Positions 46,050-55,525 are shown, counted from the stretch's first letter. The stretch: 64,000 bases of DNA from Leptospira idonii (GCF_004770995.1 NZ_RQHW01000032.1:1-64000), one strand, 5' to 3'. The notes: generated from the sequence alone by a model not told the origin. Translations and numbers: made by a program.

Positions 46050-46808
46050 TCAAGCGACAGACTGCAGGATTCCGTATTTAAACAAAAACCCTTGGCCCAA
46101 TGGGAATTTTAATCTTTCCGCAAGTTTGAGATCTTCTTGGGTTTCTATCCCTTCCAAAATACAATGAATGTTTTTCTTTTTGGCGAAAGTCAAAAAACCT
46201 TTAAGGATCTCTTCATAAGAAGAATCTTCTCTTAAAATCTTTAACCATTGACGGTCGAATTTAAGATAACTGGCGCCTTTGAGAAATTCGAAACAGAAAA
46301 GATTGTTTTTTCCTCCGATATCATCCAAGGCGAAAGGAACACCTAACTCAAGCAGATGGTCCATACAGAATTTGGAATCTTCTACGGAAGCATAATCCGT
46401 ATTTTCAATGAGTTCGCATACGATCTTTTTTTCGTCCCGCAAAACATGGCTCCAGTGTTCCGCATGTATTTCTCGACTGAAAACATGTGCGTCGAAATTT
46501 AAAAATAAAAAATGAGAGTCTGGCCTGTTTCGGATTTGGAATGCTTTCAGTTCTTTCTCGAATTCGAAGAAAAAACCGGGATCATTATGAAGAAGGGTGA
46601 ACGCTCTGTCCGGTTGGATGTTGCCGCCTTTCGTATAAAATCGAGCCAATGCCTCAAAGGCAACCGTCTCTTTATCGCGAATGGATACGATCGGCTGGTA
46701 TTCGGAAGCGAACGCTTTGTCTCTGTAGATTCTCTCTAAGTGTTTGTAATCTTCCCAAAATTTAGGCAATTGGAAGACATCCAATTTCGGATCGGCAATC
46801 GTTTTCAT
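46050..46808 (-). CDS. Stand-alone EAL-domain protein (c-di-GMP phosphodiesterase)
   Basis: A 252-residue EAL protein without a GGDEF or visible sensor domain. The catalytic set is readable: EAL in FEALARF, the Asn in FLNFDAH, Glu in CELIENT, the Asp pair in ALDDIGG, Lys in YLKFDRQ, Glu in LEGIET and Gln in LGQGF. Loop 6, normally DDFGTGYSS, is altered to DDIGGKNNLF, which may weaken dimer-linked activity. It may therefore bind rather than cleave c-di-GMP. It lies between creB and a 7TM phosphatase gene on the same strand. Confidence 0.85.
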   Translation of the reverse strand: MKTIADPKLDVFQLPKFWEDYKHLERIYRDKAFASEYQPIVSIRDKETVAFEALARFYTKGGNIQPDRAFTLLHNDPGFFFEFEKELKAFQIRNRPDSHFLFLNFDAHVFSREIHAEHWSHVLRDEKKIVCELIENTDYASVEDSKFCMDHLLELGVPFALDDIGGKNNLFCFEFLKGASYLKFDRQWLKILREDSSYEEILKGFLTFAKKKNIHCILEGIETQEDLKLAERLKFPLGQGFLFKYGILQSVA

Positions 46809-46880
46809 AAAAACCCCTCCTCATTCCAAATTGTGAGAAGGGGGAAAAAGAGCAAGATAAATGATTTTGATTCTCAAAAT

Positions 46881-48929
46881 CTAAAAATGGTTTTTCAGAA
46901 AATCTTCCACCTCAAACCCCAGGAAAGTGACGTCATCTTCGCTGGGGCGTCCAGAACGAAACTCTCCGATGCGGTAGAATAGATCTTCCAAAGTCTGTCC
47001 CAAGGAAAATTCCCTGTTCTGCAGCAAAAACTCTTCCAAACGACCCTGCCCAAAGGCTTCCCCATTGCCGTCGATTTCCTCGTACAGTCCGTCCGTAAAG
47101 ATATAGATGCGATCTTTAGGATACAATTCCGAAGAAACGGAATGATAGTTCTCTTCGGAAAGCACTCCGATAGGTTTTCCTTTGGTTTTCAAAGGAACCA
47201 GTTCGCCTTCCCGAATCAAATACTGCGTAGGATGGCCTGCCGAGGAATAATGGATTTGGCCGTTTATAAAATCGAAATCCAAAATAAAGGAGGTAAAAAA
47301 TAAATTGAGCTCTCCGTATTTTGACGTATAACGTTCGTTTATTTTTTGCAGGATCAAAGAAGGAGGTTCTTTCGAATTTAGAATCGTTTCCGATTCACTG
47401 ATGATCATCATCGTGATGAAAGCCGCCCGAACACCATGTCCGGTTGCATCCGCAAGAAACACTCTCACATATCCAGGATGGATTTCTCTTACGTCGAATA
47501 TATCCCCTCCTATCTCCGAATGAGGAACGGATCTTTCCACAAAATGAAGATAAGGATGTCGAAATTTTTTTCTTCTGAGGCTGGTCTCCTGAATGCTTTT
47601 CGCCATATTTAAGTCGGAACGAATCAAATCGAGAGCCTTATTTAAGTTGTCCGTTCTTTCTCTGACTTTCTGATCCAAACGAGTAGTGAGTTCTTCCGCA
47701 GTGGCCAAAGCGAAATTGAATTTTACGGAAAGGAAATTCGCCTGAGAAAAGATAAAAAATAAAAAGCCCAAATGACTGATATAGATGGAACGTATCAGAT
47801 TTGCGTAGGACAAAAGATCGAAAACCACAGTGCCTAAAAAAACGATCCAGCCCAAAAGAAACACTTTGGCACCTACCCTGTTTTCCCGAACGCCCAGATA
47901 CAAAACGTAACAAAGATAAATACCACAAAACAAAGCTAAGATGAGATAAATAACGAAGATGATTTCTATATTAGTGATCAAATACAAAGACGAAAGAAAA
48001 AAGCTGACTAGGATCACTGGATAAAGGATTTTACGATTGAAATCTTTTTGAAAAAAGGAAGAGAAAATCAAAGTTAAAAAAGGAGGAAGAACTAAAAAGG
48101 AAAGAACATCCAACTTCCATTCCAATGCGGAAGGAAAATCGGGATAAAAACGATGAAGATAATGTTCTTCCGTTACCAGAATGCGAAAGGACATGAGAAG
48201 GCAGAATATTCCGAACAACAAACTTCCCCTGTCCATTCTTCTTTGGAAAAAAAGACCTATATGATACAAACCCATAAACACAAGAATCCCGAAACTGATC
48301 GTGTCGGACATCTGCTGGTATTCTTGAACCGATCGTACGGAAGTTTCGCTTCCGAAAAGAAGAGGACGTCTTGGCCCGGGTTCTTCATCCTTTTCGTTCA
48401 CTACTTCAAAAACGATTTCATTCATCTCTTTTTCACAAGGAAAAGCAAGATACGGACGGGTTAAGGATCTGGAACTTTGTTCGGGTGTCTCCGAATACTT
48501 TCCGTTTTCGTGAGCCAGTTTTCCGTTCAGATACAATCTGTAACTTCCGGGAAACTCATATACTTTTAACCCACAAACTCCCGTTATTTCTTTTGAAAAA
48601 ATCCTCAGCCGATAGAGAGCTTTTCCTTTTTTAGGGAAGCGGTCTTCATCCGTCCAAGAGCCTGGAACGGAGATCCATTCCGGCGAAATTGTATCTTTTT
48701 TGGATAAATAACCGAAATAGGATTCGTTCCAATAGAACTCCCATTCTCCGTTCAAAGAAAATAATTTGTTTTCTTGGAAATCGATTTCGGAAAGGGAAAC
48801 AATTCCTTTTTCCGCAATCAATTTGATCTGTCCCTCAGGATTGCATTGAAAGGAAAAAAATATGAAAAACAAAGGCAGGATTCGGCTGCGGAAATACTTT
48901 CCCATCTTCCTCACATCCGCCGAATTCAT
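46881..48929 (-). CDS. 7TM receptor (7TMR-DISM) with SpoIIE phosphatase domain
   Basis: A membrane receptor of up to 682 residues. The signal SRILPLFFIFFSFQ-C looks like a lipoprotein signal. A jelly-roll sensor of the DISMED2 type follows (LNGEWEFYWNESYFGYLSKK, VPGSWTDEDRFPKKGKALYR, FPGSYRLYLNGKL). Seven helices span about 185-400. After a coiled coil (ATAEELTTRLDQKVRERTDN) comes the SpoIIE domain with EIGGDIFD, FLADATGHGVRAAF, IFTDGLYEEID and EDDVTFLGF, all metal ligands intact. This design is common in Leptospira. The start may be Met1 or Met9 (48905). Confidence 0.9.
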   Translation of the reverse strand: MNSADVRKMGKYFRSRILPLFFIFFSFQCNPEGQIKLIAEKGIVSLSEIDFQENKLFSLNGEWEFYWNESYFGYLSKKDTISPEWISVPGSWTDEDRFPKKGKALYRLRIFSKEITGVCGLKVYEFPGSYRLYLNGKLAHENGKYSETPEQSSRSLTRPYLAFPCEKEMNEIVFEVVNEKDEEPGPRRPLLFGSETSVRSVQEYQQMSDTISFGILVFMGLYHIGLFFQRRMDRGSLLFGIFCLLMSFRILVTEEHYLHRFYPDFPSALEWKLDVLSFLVLPPFLTLIFSSFFQKDFNRKILYPVILVSFFLSSLYLITNIEIIFVIYLILALFCGIYLCYVLYLGVRENRVGAKVFLLGWIVFLGTVVFDLLSYANLIRSIYISHLGFLFFIFSQANFLSVKFNFALATAEELTTRLDQKVRERTDNLNKALDLIRSDLNMAKSIQETSLRRKKFRHPYLHFVERSVPHSEIGGDIFDVREIHPGYVRVFLADATGHGVRAAFITMMIISESETILNSKEPPSLILQKINERYTSKYGELNLFFTSFILDFDFINGQIHYSSAGHPTQYLIREGELVPLKTKGKPIGVLSEENYHSVSSELYPKDRIYIFTDGLYEEIDGNGEAFGQGRLEEFLLQNREFSLGQTLEDLFYRIGEFRSGRPSEDDVTFLGFEVEDFLKNHF

Positions 48930-49137
48930 GAAAGCTAGTATAAATCTTTGAGTAAGAGAAGAAAGAAATAATTTTATGGAAAAATCCTAGTTCAAATCCT
49001 ACCGAATTCGGCAGTTCCGTTTTGTTTAGGTAAGTTTCTTCTTCCTACCTACAGTGAATCTGAATTTAATTCTTGAATGTACGATTCCTTCGAAAGAATG
49101 GAGGAAGAGAGATTCCAAAATCAGAGAGAACCGACTC

Positions 49138-49974
49138 GTGACGGATGCCAATAAAGAAGAAAAAGTAATCAGTGCCATCATCTTGCAGGATGTGGAATGC
49201 CCCATCTGCAAATTCGCAGAAGTGAAGAACTATTCCCTCAAAGCGAAAACTCTTCCGATTCGACACAATGTATTTCAAGTCCCTATTTACGAAGAAAATC
49301 CCAAGTATTTTCACGTAGATTTCAACGAACTTCAATTCACAGTCTGCCCAGTTTGTTATTACGTAGGCGCCAACAAATCGGAGTTCAACTCTTTCAACTC
49401 ACTTTCCGGAACGGAAAAACATACGGACACGGACAAAAGAATCATCAATTATTGGGAAGCGAACTCGAAACAAATCAAAGCGCAGTTCAGCCAAATCCAA
49501 GTGAACGAAGAATCGTTTTTGGATCCCAGACCTGCCGAAGCGGTATTGCTCAGCGTAAATCTAGCGATCTACAAAGCCACTGTGGAAATTCACGGAAAAG
49601 TTCCCTACAGTATGATCAAAAGAGCCCATCGTTATCTAAGACTTTATTCGTTGAAATTTAAATACAACAAAGTCATGGACGATTCTCTTTTGAAAAAAAC
49701 GGTAGCAGACTTGGAAGAAGTGTTTCGCCTTTCCGATTTTCCGGAAAAGGCGTATGAGTTCGAGGTTTGTTATTTGATCGTTGCCTGCTCCATCAAATTG
49801 GGAGATGAAACGAAAGCGGGAGAATACATAAAAGTTCTGGATATCACCAAAGCAGAGTTAGCACAGGAAGCGAAGACAAATCCGAAAGTCCCTTTGCAGG
49901 AAGTTACTAAATGGTCCACAAAAGCGAAGGAACTTTGGCAAAACAGACAAGATCCTGAGATTTGGAATCTATAA
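49138..49974 (+). CDS. DUF2225-like protein with zinc-type cysteines
   Basis: The product begins VTDANKEEKV and has two CxxC pairs, VECPICKFAEV and FTVCPVCYYVG, with a basic stretch between them. This fits the DUF2225 family. Helical repeats follow (LSVNLAIYKATVEIHGK, AYEFEVCYLIVACSIKLGDE) with a TPR-like appearance. The function is unknown. The start is uncertain: GTG at 49138 has a purine-rich stretch upstream, and GTG at 49054 would add 28 residues. It precedes ruvA by 52 bases on the same strand. Confidence 0.75.
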   Translation: MTDANKEEKVISAIILQDVECPICKFAEVKNYSLKAKTLPIRHNVFQVPIYEENPKYFHVDFNELQFTVCPVCYYVGANKSEFNSFNSLSGTEKHTDTDKRIINYWEANSKQIKAQFSQIQVNEESFLDPRPAEAVLLSVNLAIYKATVEIHGKVPYSMIKRAHRYLRLYSLKFKYNKVMDDSLLKKTVADLEEVFRLSDFPEKAYEFEVCYLIVACSIKLGDETKAGEYIKVLDITKAELAQEAKTNPKVPLQEVTKWSTKAKELWQNRQDPEIWNL

Positions 49975-50026
49975 TTCCCATTTTGACTTGCTTCCTCTAC
50001 TTGTTTTCCTAATCTGCAAGTAAACT

Positions 50027-50620
50027 ATGATTGCCAGCTTACGAGGAACCCTCCTTCGACTTGATTTGGATTCCATACTCATCGAAGTTTCAGGAGTGGG
50101 TTATGAAGTTCTCATTCCCTTCCCCCTTCATCTCAGTTTGAGAGAATCCGTTGGAAAGGAAGTGTATCTGCATATCTTTCATTCCATTACGGACAGAGGC
50201 CAAAAACTATTCGGTTTCCCCAGCAATAAAGACAGGGAACTTTTTAAGCTCATCAAATCCCTCCATGGAATCGGAGAACTCACCGCTTTAAAAATTCTTT
50301 CTTTCTTCCAAGCGGACGAATTGTACCAAATCGCCCAGGCGGATGACCGTAAAACTTTGGAAAAAATTCCCAAAGTGAAAGGGAAAACTTCCGAGAAAAT
50401 TTTATTCGAAATCAAACAAAATCTGAAAAAACTGGAATCGTTTCTACAAGAATCCACTAGGGAATCGGTTCCAGCCAATGTACAAGACGACTTAGCGATC
50501 CTTGCATTGATTCAATTGGGATACGATGAAAAAACCGCCAAAAGAGAGGTAGATGCGATTAGAAAAACATCTCCCGACCTGGAAGCGGGAGAGATTGTAC
50601 GTAAAGTCATCACCCGCTAA
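50027..50620 (+). CDS. ruvA: Holliday junction DNA helicase subunit RuvA
   Basis: A 197-residue RuvA that binds four-way junctions and guides RuvB. The OB-fold N-terminus MIASLRGTLLRLDLDSILIE and SGVGYEVLIPFP match the family. The helix-hairpin-helix pair is seen in LIKSLHGIGELTALKILSF and LEKIPKVKGKTSEKILFEI. The C-terminal domain III has ALIQLGYDEKTAKREVDAI. ruvB and ruvC are not in this window. Confidence 0.95.
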   Translation: MIASLRGTLLRLDLDSILIEVSGVGYEVLIPFPLHLSLRESVGKEVYLHIFHSITDRGQKLFGFPSNKDRELFKLIKSLHGIGELTALKILSFFQADELYQIAQADDRKTLEKIPKVKGKTSEKILFEIKQNLKKLESFLQESTRESVPANVQDDLAILALIQLGYDEKTAKREVDAIRKTSPDLEAGEIVRKVITR

Positions 50621-50634
50621 CTTGTTTTTTCCTT

Positions 50635-51621
50635 TTACAAAGAGTGAACGGAATACCTCTCCTGCAAAAAGAGAGGTATTTTCGATGATTTGCTTTTGCC
50701 CAACATAAATTCCATAGTCGCATCGAAATCATCAAAGAAAGGAGGAAGAGGTTTCAAAGTCTCTTCCAAAGGAAGAAAAAAATCGTCCCAATGAATGAGT
50801 ACAATTTGTTCGGGTCTGGTAACTTCAACAACTTCTTTCCAATACTCTTCTCTGTAAGACTCGGGATTTTTTCCGAGTCCTCCTACTCCCAAGTACAAAA
50901 GATCCACATCATATTCTTTCAAAGCACCTGGAATAAAACCGGCACTTCCTTGCACTAATACGGATTTGCCTTCTCTTTCGATCAGAAGAGAAAAAGCTCC
51001 TCCTTCCTTATACTCTTCTATTTTTGCAGGAGTCGAAATAGGCGCCGTGACCTCACCTTCATATCTTGCATGAGGACTGTGCCTGGAAGGAAGAATGGTA
51101 ATCTTGAATTTCCCGAATTGAAGCGTTTCCTTTGCATTCACACGACGGATGAATTTTTCCTCCAGACCGGAACCGAGTCCTATATAAGCGGTGGAATCGC
51201 TTCCTACAAGGAAAGCTCCTGTTTGTTTGGCGATGATCCCTGAATCCATCGCATGATCATAATGGGAATGTACAGTGAAAACAGCATCCAACTTCTTCAC
51301 TTGTAGTTGGTCCAAAACGTTTTGAATGATCTCAGTATCTGGTTCAACAGTTTTTAAAATCGCTCGAAATTTGGAAGGTCTTGTAAAAAACCCATCCACT
51401 AACAAAGAAGTATCTTTGTCTTGAAACAAAAGACTGGATGTTCCTAAAAAAGTAATCTTGAGGTCGGAGGTATTCTTTTCCGTGGGGGGAATGTAGAGTT
51501 CGGAATACCTGGAGACATCCGTATGAAATGTAAGTAAAAAACCAATGCAAAGCACTGCGAAAAAAATAAGAGAAGGGATCAAAATGGCAGAGAGAAACAA
51601 AATTCGTTTTTTCATACTCAT
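50635..51621 (-). CDS. Membrane-anchored MBL-fold hydrolase
   Basis: A 328-residue protein with an N-terminal helix (ILFLSAILIPSLIFFAVLCIGF) that anchors or exports it. The metallo-beta-lactamase fold has ITFLGTSSLLFQDKDTSLLV, the metal motif VHSHYDHAMD, LPSRHSPHARYEG and late IVLIHWDDF. The usual GDT strand reads LVQGSAGFI, a known subfamily form. No close link to the NAPE-PLD-like protein at 38887 is apparent beyond the fold. It converges with ruvA. Confidence 0.8.
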   Translation of the reverse strand: MSMKKRILFLSAILIPSLIFFAVLCIGFLLTFHTDVSRYSELYIPPTEKNTSDLKITFLGTSSLLFQDKDTSLLVDGFFTRPSKFRAILKTVEPDTEIIQNVLDQLQVKKLDAVFTVHSHYDHAMDSGIIAKQTGAFLVGSDSTAYIGLGSGLEEKFIRRVNAKETLQFGKFKITILPSRHSPHARYEGEVTAPISTPAKIEEYKEGGAFSLLIEREGKSVLVQGSAGFIPGALKEYDVDLLYLGVGGLGKNPESYREEYWKEVVEVTRPEQIVLIHWDDFFLPLEETLKPLPPFFDDFDATMEFMLGKSKSSKIPLFLQERYSVHSL

Positions 51622-51665
51622 CGATTTTGAAGGGATTTTCCTTCCCTTTGCAAGAACAAATGGAA

Positions 51666-52121
51666 CTATTTCGGGCTGATGCTATAATGAAAAAACTCTG
51701 TGTCTTTTTCCCAACCTAGTTTTTCATAAAGTTTTTGGGCTTTGAGGTTATCGGGAGCGGTTTCCAAACTGAGGTAGGCCACTCCTCTTTCCTTTCCGAA
51801 CTGCACAGCGGTTTGAACCAACAACTCTCCCGCTCCTTGTTTTCTGAAATTCTCTCTGACAAAAAGATCGTTTAACACCAAGGCAGGCAACATGGAAAGG
51901 GAAGAAAATCCGTAGTATAACTGCATAAAGCCGGCAACTTGGTTTCCTTGCATGAGTAAAAATATTTTACTGTCTCCATTCTCCAAACGGTTGCGTAAAA
52001 ATCCTTCTGCGGATTTCAAATCGCTCGTCTTTTTATAGAACTGCCTGTATTCATCGAAGATAAGTGCTGTTTCAGAAAGGCGGGAAAGATCGGGAGAAAG
52101 GATGGTAAAATTTTCGGACAT
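51666..52121 (-). CDS. GNAT-family N-acetyltransferase
   Basis: A 151-residue GNAT protein. The acetyl-CoA loop RKQGAGELLVQTAV follows the strand ALVLNDLFVRENF, and the C-terminal DNLKAQKLYEKLGWEKD is typical. I chose the ATG at 52121 because it lies just after the upstream lipoprotein's stop; the longer frame to 52151 overlaps that gene. The acceptor is unknown, with a small amine or protein N-terminus possible. Confidence 0.87.
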   Translation of the reverse strand: MSENFTILSPDLSRLSETALIFDEYRQFYKKTSDLKSAEGFLRNRLENGDSKIFLLMQGNQVAGFMQLYYGFSSLSMLPALVLNDLFVRENFRKQGAGELLVQTAVQFGKERGVAYLSLETAPDNLKAQKLYEKLGWEKDTEFFHYSISPK

Positions 52122-52126
52122 AGATG

Positions 52127-52711
52127 TTAAAACATCCGAAGGAGCATCCATTTACCATCTATTTTTTGGAATATAGGATTGATCAAGTAACGAGCATTTT
52201 TCGGATTTTCCAAAAATCGGAATTGAACTTCCGATTCAAGGGAGGAATCGAAAAAATAATCCACATAAATCAATTTTGCGGATTGAAACGCTTTTTGGAT
52301 GGTAAGATTTCCAGTGGTCTTTTTTTTCTCGTCTAACAAATCGCCTCTCCAAAAATTGGTGGCAAAATACCCTTTGGGATCCGCGAGATCTTTCAGAACT
52401 TCATCTTTTGTCCAATGACCTTTCGCATCCACAAAAAGTCCCGTTTCAGGATGTACCCATTCGGGAAGATGATTTAAGTTCCCAGCACATATATCGGAAA
52501 GAAGGATTTCAATCAGAGATAAGATGAGTTTTGCATCTTCCGGTTTTCCTTGTTTGCCGTAGATCGTACCTATCTCGACAGAAAAAGGACAGACAAGAGG
52601 GGCTGCTAATATAGGATCCATTTCCCTGGTTCCTGCCTTTGCCTCGAAAGAGTTACATCGAACCAAAAAACAAACCAGAAATACGAAAGATACAAAATGT
52701 TTAATATACAT
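52127..52711 (-). CDS. Lipoprotein of unknown function
   Basis: A 194-residue lipoprotein with signal KHFVSFVFLVCFLVR-C. The mature part has a helical start, then KLILSLIEILLSDICAGN, a central region HPETGLFVDAKGHWTKDEV and a final strand-rich part (KLIYVDYFFDSSLESEVQFR). I do not recognise the family; it may be a conserved leptospiral lipoprotein. Its ATG shares a base with the stop of the TPR gene (TAATG), so the two are coupled, which suggests that they act together at the membrane. Confidence 0.7.
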   Translation of the reverse strand: MYIKHFVSFVFLVCFLVRCNSFEAKAGTREMDPILAAPLVCPFSVEIGTIYGKQGKPEDAKLILSLIEILLSDICAGNLNHLPEWVHPETGLFVDAKGHWTKDEVLKDLADPKGYFATNFWRGDLLDEKKKTTGNLTIQKAFQSAKLIYVDYFFDSSLESEVQFRFLENPKNARYLINPIFQKIDGKWMLLRMF

Positions 52712-54255
52712 TACATTGTCCTTTCCAAAAGATCTTCGAATTTATCTCCGTTGATGATCTCCAAAGAGTTAGCGCTGGATGCGATGATCTTTTTACCGCC
52801 CTCAGTCACTTCGAAGTTCCCGATCACATAACCTTTGCTTGCACCTAACTCCTGCATTTGCCCCACCATCTCTCTGAGGAATACGTCGGATACTTTCGCA
52901 TCTTTCCATTTTCTTACACGAAACAAAGCTCTCTGGTCCACATTCTCTTTGGAAGAGCCCAAAAGGTTCACGCCTTCTCCGTCCGTATTTCCCAGTTCTT
53001 TCGTGACTCTGTATCCCATTGCCAAAATGATTCTAGTGGCTTGGTTTTTGAATTGAGTGCCTGTCATTGCGATGAACTTTTCGAATTTATCCAGGCCGAC
53101 CATATCTAATTTGCCTGCGATTTTTTTCCCGTTGTCGTCCACCAAACCTTTGATATTGAACGGTTTGGATGATCTCATTCCACTGAGTTCAAAATAACGT
53201 GAGTTAGGAAAAAGAGTTACGGATAAAAGATTCAGCTCTCTGGTCAAATCGTATTCATGAGAAAGACTGTCCAGATTTCCCAGCTCCCTTTCCAATTTGT
53301 ATTTTAAATTCGCAAGTGCGACCACTTCCGGATCATCCAATCTTTCGCTTTCAGCTTCGATCAGATATTCGGAAGCGTCTTCGTATCTTCCCATATACAC
53401 ACATACCATTGCGAAATGGATATTACTTTCTATGGACTCACTCGTCCAACCGCCTAACTTTGCCATTTCCATACAAAGCCTGGAGTATTTAAGAGCGTCG
53501 GGAAAGTTTTGCTGCAGGATGGCTTCTGTCATCAAAAACTGAAAGATCGTATAACGAACGTATTCGTCTTCCACTTGATCGGAGATAGTGGATGCGATTT
53601 TCACTGCTTCCTTATGTTTGTTTTCGCGGGAAAGTGAAATCGCATATAAAAACCCTGACACTGCTGATTTTTCCAATTGATATGCTTTTTCGAAATATTC
53701 CCTTTCTTTTCCCGCTCCAGTCACTCCTGAGATCACTCCTCTGGCAATGAAGTAGAGGGAAGAATTCATTTTTTCTTCAGGGAGTCTTGCGAAAAAATGA
53801 TCCGCTATTTTGAATTCTTTCTGTCCGAGTGCCATAAAACCCAATCTCATACATGCGGTAGGATTGGATCTGTCCGTTTGCAAAGTGTCCAGGTAGTGAA
53901 AGAAAGATTCTTCGAAATAATCCTTATTATAATAAATATCAGCGACTCTGTTGGAGACTGTAACAAGATCGATTTCTTTCGTATAACGGTTATTTTTCTT
54001 TATGATTTCCAAATGTTTGGCTTCATTCAACGGATCGTTCTCCATCGAATAGATTTTTGCCATCACATAATGTCCGTAAGGATTTTGATGATCTTCTTCC
54101 AGTTTTTCGCGGACGATGGCTCTAGCGTCCAGATAATTCCCCAAAGCAGCCAAACTGAGTGCTTTGCTGTAACCATCTCTTTTTTGAGTTATGATGAATG
54201 TGAGCAAAAAACCGAGTAATATCAGCCCGATTCCCACAAAGATAAAAAATGCCAA
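52711..54255 (-). CDS. Membrane-anchored TPR protein with degenerate Mrr-like nuclease domain
   Basis: A 514-residue protein. An N-terminal helix (FFIFVGIGLILLGFLLTFII) anchors it. Helical repeats of TPR type fill about 30-340 (YGHYVMAKIYSMENDPLNEA, ACMRLGFMALGQKEFKIAD). Residues about 390-514 have the shape of an Mrr restriction-endonuclease domain: FKNQATRIILAMGYRVTKEL, TDGEGVNLLG, ALFRVRKWKDAK, ASKGYVIGNFEV and LEIINGDKFEDLLE. The expected catalytic GVD and (Q/E)xK are GVN and RVRK, so cleavage is unlikely. The role may be DNA or protein binding. It is coupled to the next lipoprotein gene. Confidence 0.75.
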   Translation of the reverse strand: MAFFIFVGIGLILLGFLLTFIITQKRDGYSKALSLAALGNYLDARAIVREKLEEDHQNPYGHYVMAKIYSMENDPLNEAKHLEIIKKNNRYTKEIDLVTVSNRVADIYYNKDYFEESFFHYLDTLQTDRSNPTACMRLGFMALGQKEFKIADHFFARLPEEKMNSSLYFIARGVISGVTGAGKEREYFEKAYQLEKSAVSGFLYAISLSRENKHKEAVKIASTISDQVEDEYVRYTIFQFLMTEAILQQNFPDALKYSRLCMEMAKLGGWTSESIESNIHFAMVCVYMGRYEDASEYLIEAESERLDDPEVVALANLKYKLERELGNLDSLSHEYDLTRELNLLSVTLFPNSRYFELSGMRSSKPFNIKGLVDDNGKKIAGKLDMVGLDKFEKFIAMTGTQFKNQATRIILAMGYRVTKELGNTDGEGVNLLGSSKENVDQRALFRVRKWKDAKVSDVFLREMVGQMQELGASKGYVIGNFEVTEGGKKIIASSANSLEIINGDKFEDLLERTM

Positions 54256-54323
54256 TTTCGCTTACTTCCTAGAATCCTATTTTAGTTGGTAAAAATCAGA
54301 ACCAGGTTAAACCTGTCCTTACA

Positions 54324-54854
54324 GTGACACCACTTTCCTATTTTTCGTTTGCATGGAGGATTCTTTTGCGAGATCGCCTCTACTCTCTGGCCTATGGTCT
54401 GACCGCCAGCCTGCTCTTTTTTGTATTTTATCTCTCTGTACGAATTCATTTGTCTTTATTCGGTGGTATCTCTTTATCTAGTATCGTTTCCTTTGACAAA
54501 ACTCCCCAAATTCTTTTTTATTCAAGCCTACTCTCCCTCACTAGCCTTTTCTTTTTTCATTCCTTGCACCGTTTAGGTGATATCGGGGTGATGATGGCGG
54601 TCGGAGGGAACCGTTTAGGCTGTATTTGGCTGCACACTTTGGTCTTATTTCTATTATTTTCTCCCAGTTCTCTGGTAGGATTCTTTTTAGGGAAACTCAT
54701 TTCCCCTCCTGGAGACTGGACCCTGGGTTTGGAATTCATGAGTTGGGGAACAGGAACCGCTTTTTTCATACTTTTAGGTTTTGTAGTCTCTTTTCCCACA
54801 ATCGGACTCAGTAGTTTTGTAGATCCTTACCGCTCCATACGGAGACAAAAATAA
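54324..54854 (+). CDS. Minimal FtsX-like ABC permease subunit
   Basis: A 176-residue inner-membrane protein with four helices ([79 protein letters not shown]). After helix 2, [20 protein letters not shown] matches the coupling segment of FtsX/MacB permeases. The large extracellular domain normally found between helices 1 and 2 is absent. It starts at GTG and shares a base with the ATPase ATG, so the pair forms one transporter. Confidence 0.75.
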   Translation: MTPLSYFSFAWRILLRDRLYSLAYGLTASLLFFVFYLSVRIHLSLFGGISLSSIVSFDKTPQILFYSSLLSLTSLFFFHSLHRLGDIGVMMAVGGNRLGCIWLHTLVLFLLFSPSSLVGFFLGKLISPPGDWTLGLEFMSWGTGTAFFILLGFVVSFPTIGLSSFVDPYRSIRRQK

Positions 54855-55525
54855 TGTTGCTCCGGGTCCACAATCTCACCAAAACCTACGGGAAAGAATT
54901 CGCAGTTCGTTCCATCTCCTTCGACATCAACCAAGGGGACTACGTTGCCATCATCGGACCCTCCGGGTCAGGAAAAACAACTCTTCTTTCTCTTCTGACG
55001 GGGATGTTGTCTCCTACGGAAGGGGACATTTTGTTCGATAACAAAAGACTTGGGCAATTGTCCAAAAAGGAACTTGCGGAAATGAGAGCCTCCGAACTGG
55101 GATTGGTATTCCAATTTTCAGAGTTAGTCGGTAACCTGAACGTAAGAGAAAACATTCTTCTCCCTGCCCTTTTCACAAGAAAGTTTTCCAATGCGGAATA
55201 CCAAAGAAAATGCACCTACTTAATAGAACATTTGAAATTGGAAAATATCCAAAACAAACTTCCCAGAGAACTTTCCGGAGGACAGATCCAAAAAACGGCA
55301 ATCGCTCGTTCTCTGATCAATGATCCTTCCATTTTATTTGCGGACGAACCGTCCGGGGATCTTGACCCTGAAAACAGTTATCTCGTACAACTATTGTTAA
55401 ACGAATTTAACAAAAAAAATCTGTCCATCATCTTAGTCACTCACGATATGAAATTGGCATACGACGCCCAGACGATCTACGAAATGAAAGCGGGTCAATT
55501 CGACCAAGTGATCAAAGGGAAATGA
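54854..55525 (+). CDS. ABC transporter ATP-binding protein, LolD/MacB type
   Basis: A 223-residue ATPase. Walker A is GPSGSGKTT, the Q loop is in [17 protein letters not shown], the signature is [15 protein letters not shown], Walker B is [12 protein letters not shown] and the H loop is LVTHDMKLA. The length and motif spacing fit the MacB/LolD/FtsE group that works with FtsX-type permeases, here the preceding gene. The substrate is unknown; lipid or envelope handling is typical of the group. Confidence 0.92.
   Translation: MLLRVHNLTKTYGKEFAVRSISFDINQGDYVAIIGPSGSGKTTLLSLLTGMLSPTEGDILFDNKRLGQLSKKELAEMRASELGLVFQFSELVGNLNVRENILLPALFTRKFSNAEYQRKCTYLIEHLKLENIQNKLPRELSGGQIQKTAIARSLINDPSILFADEPSGDLDPENSYLVQLLLNEFNKKNLSIILVTHDMKLAYDAQTIYEMKAGQFDQVIKGK

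Noticed and set aside
49975..50026. A LexA-type operator before ruvA
   Set aside because: No palindromic SOS-box-like sequence could be seen in the gap.
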